The notes beneath the pieces are model-generated. The model ran no database searches. It was given only the letters and a program-made list of their open reading frames with translations, and was not told the DNA's origin. Both the position numbers and the translations under genes were made by a program. A stretch of DNA of 64,000 bases from Imhoffiella fuscus (GTDB taxonomy: Bacteria > Pseudomonadota > Gammaproteobacteria > Chromatiales > Chromatiaceae), in contig NZ_JBHUHX010000051.1 in NCBI RefSeq assembly GCF_042682685.1, forward strand, positions 62,001 to 126,000, written 5' to 3'. Positions 9,776 to 17,014 of this stretch are shown here, one piece after another (positions within the stretch are counted from its first letter, which is position 1; every line of letters begins with the position of its first letter).

Positions 9776-12700
9776 CTACAACAGGACGCGTTCGATCCCA
9801 TTCGATGCAGCTTCATCGAGGAAACGCTGGCGCCAGCCCTCGCCGAGCATGCGGTTGGCCAATTCGACGACGATGTAGTCGGTCTTGAGCCCGGTATCGT
9901 CCTGATACTTGCTCAGACCCTGCTGACAGGCGGGACAGGCGGTCAGGAGCTTGACCTCACCAGCGACCACCTGATCCCGTCCGGTCAGGGCGCGAATGCC
10001 GCTAGTCAGTTCCTCCTGCTTACGGAAACGCACCTGATTGGCGATGTCCGGACGCGAAGCACCCAGAGTACCCGCCTCTCCGCAGCAGCGGTCGGAGAGA
10101 TCGACCCGCTGACCGATCAGGCTGGTCGCCACCTTGGTCGGCGCATAGGTCTTCATCGGGGTATGACAGGGATCATGGTAGAGATACTGGACCCCGGACA
10201 CACCATCGAGACTGACCCCCTGCTCCATCAGCCATTCATGGATGTCCAGGAGCCGGCAGCCGGGGAATATGCGCTCGAATTCGTACTTGAGCAGCTGATC
10301 CATGCAGGTGCCGCAGGATACCAGCACGGTCCGGATATCCAGATAGTTCAGGGTGTTGGCGACACGATGGAAGAGCACCCGATTCTCCATGGTGATCTGC
10401 CGACCGCGCGCCTCCTGTCCGGCCGAGTTCTGCGGATAGCCGCAGCAGAGGTAACCGGGCGGGAGTACAGTCTGGGCGCCCTGGTTCCACAGCATGGCGA
10501 GGGTCGCCAAACCGATGTCCGAATAGAGCCGCTCGGATCCGCAACCGGGGAAGTAGAAGACCGCCTCGCCATCGTCGGCGACCTGGGGATCGCGCAGGAT
10601 GGCGACTTGGGTCTTATCCTCCAGATTCAGCACCTGACGGAAGGTCCGGCGCGGCAGATCGACACGGATCGACCGACTGACCATTTCCACTGCCAAATTG
10701 GTCATTGTCGGACGTCCCGTGGTGCTGCCGGGACGCTGGGTACGTTTGCGGGTCAGACGCAAGAGCTTGGCGCCACGATGGGCGACATTGAGCGCAGCGA
10801 AGCCCCATTTGGCCAGCCCCGTGCGCAACCAGCGCACGGCGGTCGGGTCCGTGACGTTGAGAAACTGCATGGCCGCCCAGGCGCCCGGACTGAAGCGTTT
10901 CTGACCACGCGCAACCAGGATACGGCGCAACCGGATGGTCACATCGCCGAAATCGATGTCGACCGGGCATGGGGTCAGACACTTATGACACACGGTGCAA
11001 TGGTCCGCGACGTCGTTCATCGCGGCGACGTGTCTGAGCGACAGGCCACGCCGAGTCTGCTCCTCGTAGAGGAATGCCTCGATCATGAGCCCGGTGCCGA
11101 GAATCTTGTTGCGCGGCGAATAGAGCAGGTTCGCTCGCGGGACATGCGTCATGCACTTCGGCTTGCACTTGCCGCAGCGCAAACAGTGTTTGATGTCATC
11201 GTTGAGGGCGCCGAGTTCGGTCTCCTCCAGGATGATGGCCTCCTGCTGCACCAAGCGCAGCGAGGGGGTGTAGGCCCCGTCCAACCCGGAGCCGGGCATC
11301 AGCTTGCCGCGATTGAAAAGCGCCTTGGGATCGACCTTCTGCTTGTAGGCAACGAAGGCGTCCAGCTTCTCCTGTTCCAGGAACTGCAGCTTTGTAATGC
11401 CGATACCGTGCTCGCCCGAGATGACGCCACCCAGTCCGGTCGCCAGCTTCATGATGCGCGCGACGACCTGATCGGCCTCGTGCAGCATGGCGTAGTCCGA
11501 GGAGTGCACCGGGATGTTGGTATGCACGTTGCCGTCGCCGGCGTGCATGTGCAGGGCAACGAACAGACGCGAGTCCTTGACGCGCTTGTGGATCTCACGC
11601 AGCCGCTCGCGCACGCGGGCGAACTCCTGACCCGAGAAGATCTCGTCGAGGCGGTCGGCGATCTCGCCCTTGAGCGCCTGACGCAGGTCGCGACGCAGCA
11701 TCATCGAAGCCAAGCTGTCGCCCTCGCGGATCAGCGCCCGTTCGGCATCTTCCAGCAGCTCCAGGTTCTCGGCGGCTGGCTGGTCGAGACGCTCCAGGAT
11801 CGCCTGCCAGCGCGTACGCACCCCGACGATGGAATCGCGGGCCGCATCGCGCTTGGCGTTGAGAATGGCACGACCCTCGTCCGATTCCTCGTAATCGCCC
11901 TCGCAGCGCGCTTCCGGCATATCCGAGGCCAGGTAGTCGAGCACGGCCGCCATGATGGCGTCCTTGTTGCGGATCGACAGCTCGATGTTGATACGCTCGA
12001 TGCCCCGACTGTAGTCGGACAGCCGATCGAGCGGGATGACCACGTCCTCGTTGATCTTGAAGGCGTTGGTGTGACGCGAGATCGCGGCCGTGCGGGCGCG
12101 ATCGAGCCAGAAACGTTTGCGCGCCTCCGGGCTCACGGCGATGAAGCCCTCGCCGTCGCGTGCCTGGGCCAAGCGCACGACCTGTTCGGCAACCTTGACC
12201 AGCGCAGCCTCGTCGTCGCTCACCAGATCGGCGATCAGAACCATTTTCGGCAGTTCGTGACGGGCCGCCTTGGTCGAGTAGTCCACGGCGCGCACATAGC
12301 GCTCGTCCAGATGCTCCAGACCGGCCATCTGCACGCCCGACTGGGATTCGATGTAATCCTTGATCTCGACGATGGCCGGCACGGCCAGATCCAGATCGGT
12401 CCCGAAGAACTCCAGGCACACGGTGCGGACATGATCCGGCATGCGATGCAGGACGAAACGCGCCGAGGTGATGATGCCGTCGCAGCCCTCCTTCTGGACG
12501 CCGGGCAGGCCGGACAGAAATTTGTCGGTCACGTCCTTGCCGAGACCGACCTTGCGGAAGGACTGACCCGGCATCGCCAGGACCTCGGGCTCGCCGCGCG
12601 GCGTCTTGCCGTCGGGGGCGTAACGCGTCACCCGAAAGCGCACCTGCTCCTGATCGTGGATCCTGCCGAGGTTGTGATCGAGCCGCTCGACCTCCAGCCA

Positions 12701-13627
12701 GTCCGCATCCGGCGTCACCATGCGCCAGGAGGCCAGGTTGTCGAGCGCCGTGCCCCAGAGCACCGCCTTCTTGCCGCCCGCGTTCATGGCGATGTTGCCG
12801 CCGATGCAGGAGGCGTCCTGCGAGGTCGGATCCACGGCAAAGGCCAAGCCGTTGGCGTCGGCCAGATCCGAGACGCGCCGGGTGACCACGCCGGCGCCGC
12901 AATGGGCCGTCGGCACCAACCCCTCGACGCCCGGCAGCGCGATCCGCTCGACGCCCGAAAGGGTTTCCAGCTTCTCGGTGTTGATGACCGCTGTCATGGG
13001 ATGCAACGGCACCGCCGATCCCGTGTAGCCGGTGCCGCCGCCACGCGGAATCAGCGTCAGACCACAGTCGATACAGGCCCGCACGATATGCGCGACCTCG
13101 TCCTCGGTATCGGGAGAGATGACGACGAAGGGCAGCTCGACACGCCAGTCGGTGGCATCCGTGGCGTGCGAGACGCGCGCCAGACCGCCGAAGTCCAGGT
13201 TGTCCTTACGGGTGATCCCGGACAGCGCCTTGCTCAGACGCTCGCGCTGGGCATGCTCGGCCTCGAACCAGTCTCCGAAGCGCTGTACCGCCGCGCGTGC
13301 GGCCTCCAACAGCCGCGCCGCACGCTGGTTGTCGTTGAGCCGCTGCTCGAACTGATCGAGCCGATGCTCGAGCGCCTGCAGCAACAGCCGACGCCGGTCA
13401 AGATTCTCGAGCAGGTCGTCTTGCAGGTAGGGATTACGGGTAACGACCCACATATCGCCCAGCACCTCGAACAGCATGCGCGCCGAGCGACCCGTCCGAC
13501 GCGTACCGCGCAGCTCCTCGATCAGGCTCCACATCGATTCGCCGAGGAACCGGATGACGATCTCTCGATCGGAGAAGGAGGTGTAGTTGTAAGGGATCTC
13601 GCGGATACGCTGCTGGGTGTCTGACAT
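9776..13627 (-). CDS. Large FAD/Fe-S 2-hydroxyacid dehydrogenase with DUF3683 domain
   Basis: This 1283-residue protein fuses an N-terminal DUF3683 region (1-170), a VAO-type FAD-binding domain ('PRGGGTGYTGSA', 'GGNIAMNAGGKKA', about 225-400), an FAD-oxidase C-terminal domain ('ALHMHAGDGNVHTNIP'), two ferredoxin-like 4Fe-4S motifs (C-x2-C-x2-C-x3-C in 'HCLRCGKCKPKC' and 'HCTVCHKCLTPCP'), and two CCG cysteine-rich domains ('FPGCGSERLY...YLCCGYP' and 'YHDPC...DRCCGEAG'). Known relatives oxidise D-lactate, glycolate or D-2-hydroxyglutarate and pass electrons to quinone. The substrate here is not determined. The ATG at 13627 gives the family start. Glycolate oxidation would suit an autotroph with RuBisCO; that is inference. 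Confidence 0.88.
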   Translation of the reverse strand: MSDTQQRIREIPYNYTSFSDREIVIRFLGESMWSLIEELRGTRRTGRSARMLFEVLGDMWVVTRNPYLQDDLLENLDRRRLLLQALEHRLDQFEQRLNDNQRAARLLEAARAAVQRFGDWFEAEHAQRERLSKALSGITRKDNLDFGGLARVSHATDATDWRVELPFVVISPDTEDEVAHIVRACIDCGLTLIPRGGGTGYTGSAVPLHPMTAVINTEKLETLSGVERIALPGVEGLVPTAHCGAGVVTRRVSDLADANGLAFAVDPTSQDASCIGGNIAMNAGGKKAVLWGTALDNLASWRMVTPDADWLEVERLDHNLGRIHDQEQVRFRVTRYAPDGKTPRGEPEVLAMPGQSFRKVGLGKDVTDKFLSGLPGVQKEGCDGIITSARFVLHRMPDHVRTVCLEFFGTDLDLAVPAIVEIKDYIESQSGVQMAGLEHLDERYVRAVDYSTKAARHELPKMVLIADLVSDDEAALVKVAEQVVRLAQARDGEGFIAVSPEARKRFWLDRARTAAISRHTNAFKINEDVVIPLDRLSDYSRGIERINIELSIRNKDAIMAAVLDYLASDMPEARCEGDYEESDEGRAILNAKRDAARDSIVGVRTRWQAILERLDQPAAENLELLEDAERALIREGDSLASMMLRRDLRQALKGEIADRLDEIFSGQEFARVRERLREIHKRVKDSRLFVALHMHAGDGNVHTNIPVHSSDYAMLHEADQVVARIMKLATGLGGVISGEHGIGITKLQFLEQEKLDAFVAYKQKVDPKALFNRGKLMPGSGLDGAYTPSLRLVQQEAIILEETELGALNDDIKHCLRCGKCKPKCMTHVPRANLLYSPRNKILGTGLMIEAFLYEEQTRRGLSLRHVAAMNDVADHCTVCHKCLTPCPVDIDFGDVTIRLRRILVARGQKRFSPGAWAAMQFLNVTDPTAVRWLRTGLAKWGFAALNVAHRGAKLLRLTRKRTQRPGSTTGRPTMTNLAVEMVSRSIRVDLPRRTFRQVLNLEDKTQVAILRDPQVADDGEAVFYFPGCGSERLYSDIGLATLAMLWNQGAQTVLPPGYLCCGYPQNSAGQEARGRQITMENRVLFHRVANTLNYLDIRTVLVSCGTCMDQLLKYEFERIFPGCRLLDIHEWLMEQGVSLDGVSGVQYLYHDPCHTPMKTYAPTKVATSLIGQRVDLSDRCCGEAGTLGASRPDIANQVRFRKQEELTSGIRALTGRDQVVAGEVKLLTACPACQQGLSKYQDDTGLKTDYIVVELANRMLGEGWRQRFLDEAASNGIERVLL

Positions 13628-13945
13628 TATTGATTCTGCTGTAGGGCGTGTTTTTGCACTGCACAAAATGGTACTGCAAAGTCGCTCCCCGCGTTTCCCT
13701 GTCTTTCGAGCAGGTATCGTCTTGCGAGGCGACGACATTGCTCCTGGTGTTGATCCGTCGTTCGCGGCGAGGTTTTCGCCATGAGCGAAGCCTCTCGAAA
13801 ACGCCGAGTATCGAATGCGGCCGCCGGGGCGGCAACGACATCTGGCAGCTGCGGGGAATGGTTCCAGAAACCCTCCGACACCGAACGATCAGTGAACCAC
13901 TCACCCCTGGACACAGATGTCCCGAAACCTTAGATTGATATTTTA
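13628..13945. other. Intergenic region between divergent genes
   Basis: No credible gene is present: the short open frames on both strands have no homologous look and no ribosome sites. The region becomes AT-rich from about 13925, where the FNR box and promoter of yhcC lie. Confidence 0.6.
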
Positions 13946-13959
13946 TTGATTCAGATCAA
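13946..13959 (+). promoter_or_regulatory. Consensus FNR/Anr box upstream of yhcC-ubiU-ubiV
   Basis: TTGATTCAGATCAA is a perfect match to the FNR consensus TTGATnnnnATCAA. Its centre (13952.5) is 29-34 bases before TAATTT (13982-13987). Taking this as the -10, the box would sit at about -41.5, the class II activating position, with transcription starting near 13994, immediately before the yhcC ATG at 13995. FNR activation of anaerobic ubiquinone genes is known in E. coli; the local arrangement is read from sequence. Confidence 0.8.
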
Positions 13960-13994
13960 ACTTTTCATCAGCCAGCCCAGTTAATTTTGCCCGG

Positions 13995-14969
13995 ATGCCC
14001 TCCCCTCCCGCTCAACACCGCATCTTAAGTGATCGCGTCAATACGTTTGGACAGTACCTGCTGAAACGCTACGGCCAGCGGGTGCACAAGCTCGCGCTCA
14101 ATGCCGGCTTCACCTGTCCGAACCGCGATGGAACCAAAGGCCATGGCGGTTGCAGCTTCTGCAACAACGTCTCCTTCGGCCCCAACGCCAAGCGATCGCC
14201 GCAGATCGACCCGCAGCTCGAAGCGGGACGCGGCGTGCTCGCCAAGCGCACGGGTGCCCGTCGTTTCATGGCCTATTTCCAGACCTACACCAACACCTAC
14301 GACGAGGTGGAGGTGCTGAGATCGCGTTACGACGACGCCTTGAGCCACACGGACGTAATCGGACTCTCGGTCGGCACCCGGCCGGACTGCGTCCCCGAGG
14401 CGGTTCTGGACCTGCTGGCCAGCTATCGCGCCAAGGGCAAGGAGGTCTGGCTCGAACTGGGCCTGCAGTCCGCCGACGACGCCACGCTCGCCAGGGTCAA
14501 CCGAGGCCATGGGTTCGCCGACTATCGCACGGCGGTCATGGCGGCGCACCGGCGCGGAATCCCGGTCTGCACCCACTTCATCATCGGATTGCCCGGAGAG
14601 GGTCGCGAGGCGGCCTTGCGCACCCTCGATCGGGTGCTGGAACTCGGAGTGGAAGGGCTCAAGCTCCATCCGCTGCACGTGGTCCGCCACACACGTTTGG
14701 CCATCGAATGGCGGCGGGGCGACTATCAACCGCTGACCCTCGCCGAATACATCGACATCTGCGCCGATCTGATCGAGCGCACGCCGCCCTCCGTGATCTT
14801 CCACCGCCTCACCGGAACCGCGTCCAAGGACATCTTGCTCGCGCCCGACTGGTGCAGCGGCAAATGGGCGGCCCTGAACGGGATCGAGGCGGAGCTATAC
14901 CGTCGCGGTACGCGCCAGGGCGATGGGATCGATCCGCTCTCACAACAGAAACTTCTCAGCACTGCCTGA
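13995..14969 (+). CDS. yhcC: YhcC-type radical SAM protein (TIGR01212)
   Basis: The 324-residue protein is a radical S-adenosylmethionine enzyme of the YhcC family. The cluster-binding cysteines lie in 'CPNRDGTKGHGGCSFC' (C-x11-C-x2-C), just after the family's 'RYGQRVHKLALNAGF'. 'WLELGLQSADDATL' and 'THFIIGLPGEGREA' follow. Its reaction is not established. No Shine-Dalgarno precedes the only ATG at 13995, and the predicted promoter places the transcript start next to it, so the mRNA may be leaderless. It heads a run with ubiU (20 bases downstream) and ubiV, suggesting a role in anaerobic metabolism. Confidence 0.92.
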   Translation: MPSPPAQHRILSDRVNTFGQYLLKRYGQRVHKLALNAGFTCPNRDGTKGHGGCSFCNNVSFGPNAKRSPQIDPQLEAGRGVLAKRTGARRFMAYFQTYTNTYDEVEVLRSRYDDALSHTDVIGLSVGTRPDCVPEAVLDLLASYRAKGKEVWLELGLQSADDATLARVNRGHGFADYRTAVMAAHRRGIPVCTHFIIGLPGEGREAALRTLDRVLELGVEGLKLHPLHVVRHTRLAIEWRRGDYQPLTLAEYIDICADLIERTPPSVIFHRLTGTASKDILLAPDWCSGKWAALNGIEAELYRRGTRQGDGIDPLSQQKLLSTA

Positions 14970-14989
14970 CCCGCTGGAGACCATCCACC

Positions 14990-15985
14990 ATGGAACTCGT
15001 CTGTCCCGCCGGCAACCTGCCGATGCTCAAGGCTGCCGTCGACAACGGCGCCAATGCCGTTTATCTCGGCTTCCGTGACGACACCAACGCCCGCCACTTC
15101 GCTGGGTTGAACTTCAACGACAAACAGATCCAGCAGGGCATCCAGTACGCCCATGACCGAGGCGTCAAGGTCTTCGTCGCCATCAACACCTATGCACAAC
15201 CGAACGGCTGGGAGCGCTGGACGGCCGCCGTCGACCGTGCCGCCGGACTGGGCGTCGACGCCATCATCCTGGCCGACATGGGCATACTCGATTACGCGAC
15301 GCAGCGTCACCCGAACATCAACCTGCACCTCTCGGTCCAGGGATCGGCGACCAATCCGGCCGCGATCGGCTTCATGCAACGTCATTTCAACATCAAGCGC
15401 GTGGTGGTCCCGCGCGTGCTCTCGCTGACCCAGGTCGCCAATCTCATCAAAGAAACGACGGTCCCGGTCGAGATCTTCGGCTTCGGCAGCCTCTGCGTCA
15501 TGGTGGAAGGTCGTTGTCTGTTGTCCTCCTATGCCAGCGGTCAGTCACCCAATACCTACGGCGCCTGCTCGCCGGCCGCGCATGTCGAGTGGCGCGATAC
15601 CCCCGAGGGCCAGGAGACGCGGCTCGGCGGCATCCTGATTGAGCGTCGCTCGCACTCCGAGGCAGCCGGCTATCCGACCCTCTGCAAGGGCCGCTATCAG
15701 GTCGACGGCGAGCTGCGACACGCCATCGAGGAGCCGACCAGCCTCAACACACTGGACATCCTGCCCGACATCATGGCCGCCGGTGTGAGCGCCATCAAAA
15801 TCGAGGGACGCCAGCGCAGCACCCGCTACGTCTCCCAGATCACCCAGGTCTGGCGCGAGGCCATCGACAGCTGCCAGCGCAACCCGCAGGCATTCCGTCC
15901 CAAGGAGAGCTGGCACCAGATCCTGGCCCAGGTCTCGGAAGGCGCCCAAACCACCATTGGCCCCTACGAGCGGACCTGGCACTGA
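14990..15985 (+). CDS. ubiU: UbiU, O2-independent ubiquinone hydroxylation protein
   Basis: The 331-residue protein equals E. coli UbiU (YhbU) in length and belongs to the U32 family. UbiU with UbiV binds a 4Fe-4S cluster and, with UbiT, supports ring hydroxylation in ubiquinone synthesis without oxygen. The cluster cysteines are conserved: C169 and C176 in 'GSLCVMVEGRC', then C193 in 'YGACSP', and a fourth in 'YPTLCKGRY' near 232. N-terminus 'MELVCPAGNLPMLKAAVDNG' is typical. It follows yhcC by 20 bases and should be co-transcribed. Anaerobic ubiquinone is expected to matter for a facultatively anaerobic or phototrophic gammaproteobacterium. Confidence 0.96.
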   Translation: MELVCPAGNLPMLKAAVDNGANAVYLGFRDDTNARHFAGLNFNDKQIQQGIQYAHDRGVKVFVAINTYAQPNGWERWTAAVDRAAGLGVDAIILADMGILDYATQRHPNINLHLSVQGSATNPAAIGFMQRHFNIKRVVVPRVLSLTQVANLIKETTVPVEIFGFGSLCVMVEGRCLLSSYASGQSPNTYGACSPAAHVEWRDTPEGQETRLGGILIERRSHSEAAGYPTLCKGRYQVDGELRHAIEEPTSLNTLDILPDIMAAGVSAIKIEGRQRSTRYVSQITQVWREAIDSCQRNPQAFRPKESWHQILAQVSEGAQTTIGPYERTWH

Positions 15986-16018
15986 AGAAGCGGCCAGCTT
16001 CCAGATCCCAGTTTCCAG
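15986..16018 (+). repeat. Heptamer-family repeat in the ubiU-ubiV spacer
   Basis: The spacer begins with AAGCGGCCAGCTTCCAG, nearly identical to AAGCGGCCAGCCTCCAG at 5188-5204, and continues with CAGTTTCCAGC. It is a short, diverged member of the CAGCTTC-type heptamer family, placed inside an operon. Confidence 0.75.
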
Positions 16019-16058
16019 CGCTGCAACAGCACGCCTCGATGAACACCCGACCGAACCT

Positions 16059-16991
16059 ATGACATCCTTGAGCAACAGCACACATCGCCCCCGCCTCTCG
16101 CTCGGCCCCATCCTCTATCTCTGGTCGCGCGAGCAGGTCATGGACTTCTACGCCGAGATGATCGAGTCGCCAGTCGACGTCATCTATCTGGGCGAGACCA
16201 TCTGCTCCAAGCGCCGCCAATTGCGTCCCGAAGACTACTGGGAGCTGGCCGAGCGCGTCGTCGCCGCCGGCAAGGAGGCGGTTATCTCCACACTGGCCCT
16301 GATCGAATCCGACGGCGAACTCAAGACGCTCAAGCGCATCTGCGCCGACGAGCGCTTCTCGATCGAGGCCAATGACCTGGGCGCGCTCGACTTCCTGGAA
16401 GGACGCCCCTTCATCGCCGGACACTCGATCAACCTCTACAACCACCGCACCCTGGCCTTCCTCGCCGAGCGCGGACTCAAGCGTTGGGTGCTGCCGGTCG
16501 AACTCGGCCGCGAGACCGCCACCGATCTGCTGCGCCTGCGCCCGGCCGGCGTCGAGTGCGAGCTGTTCGCCTTCGGCCGTCTCCCGCTCGCCTACTCGGC
16601 GCGCTGCTTCACCGCCTACAACCGCGACCTGGGCAAGGACGACTGCCAGTTCTGCTGCGGCGACTATCCGGACGGACTGACGATTTCGACCCAGGACGGC
16701 CTGCAATTCCTGACCCTCAACGGCATCCAGACCCAGTCGGCCAATACGCACAATCTACTGCCCGCACTGGACGAGGTGAGCGAACTGGGCGTCGACCTGC
16801 TGCGCATCAGTCCCCAGTCCGCCCATACCGCCGACGTGGTCCGCGTCTTCGCCGACACATTGAGCGGCCAACTGGACACCGCCGAGGGCATGACCAAGCT
16901 GCACGACTGGGCACCCTCCGGTCTGTGCGACGGCTACTGGACTGGCGACGCCGGTCACCAGACCGGGCTGACGCTGCCAAGCACGCGTTAA
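16059..16991 (+). CDS. ubiV: UbiV, O2-independent ubiquinone hydroxylation protein
   Basis: This 310-residue U32-family protein is the partner of UbiU. Family landmarks include 'LSLGPILYLWSREQVMDFY', 'VIYLGETICSKRR', 'FIAGHSINLYN', and 'GRLPLAYSARCF' followed by 'DDCQFCC'. Cysteines in the second and last segments correspond to the four cluster ligands known in E. coli UbiV. The ATG at 16059 is chosen because it starts just before the conserved region; upstream in-frame sequence is the repeat-bearing spacer. It is the third gene of the yhcC-ubiU-ubiV set. The dctB reading frame begins within 25 bases of its stop. Confidence 0.95.
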   Translation: MTSLSNSTHRPRLSLGPILYLWSREQVMDFYAEMIESPVDVIYLGETICSKRRQLRPEDYWELAERVVAAGKEAVISTLALIESDGELKTLKRICADERFSIEANDLGALDFLEGRPFIAGHSINLYNHRTLAFLAERGLKRWVLPVELGRETATDLLRLRPAGVECELFAFGRLPLAYSARCFTAYNRDLGKDDCQFCCGDYPDGLTISTQDGLQFLTLNGIQTQSANTHNLLPALDEVSELGVDLLRISPQSAHTADVVRVFADTLSGQLDTAEGMTKLHDWAPSGLCDGYWTGDAGHQTGLTLPSTR

Positions 16992-17014
16992 ACGCCCCCG
17001 GAGGAGCAATCGGC

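Noticed and set aside
9578..13624. Plus-strand open frame of 1348 codons opposite the large dehydrogenase
   Set aside because: It mirrors the codon structure of the minus-strand gene, which has clear FAD and Fe-S motifs; the antisense product has no recognisable domain. Long antisense frames are expected at this GC content.
13648..13938. 96-codon frame between the dehydrogenase and yhcC
   Set aside because: No ribosome site, irregular composition and no domain; it lies in a promoter-bearing intergenic region.
14150..14989. N-terminal extension of the ubiU frame through yhcC
   Set aside because: The extension is out-of-frame yhcC; UbiU ends up exactly 331 residues from ATG 14990, with cluster Cys at 169 as in E. 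coli.
16484..17008. ATG at 16484 as start of dctB
   Set aside because: It would overlap ubiV by 500 bases and add an Arg-rich, non-homologous segment; the ubiV frame is clearly coding there.
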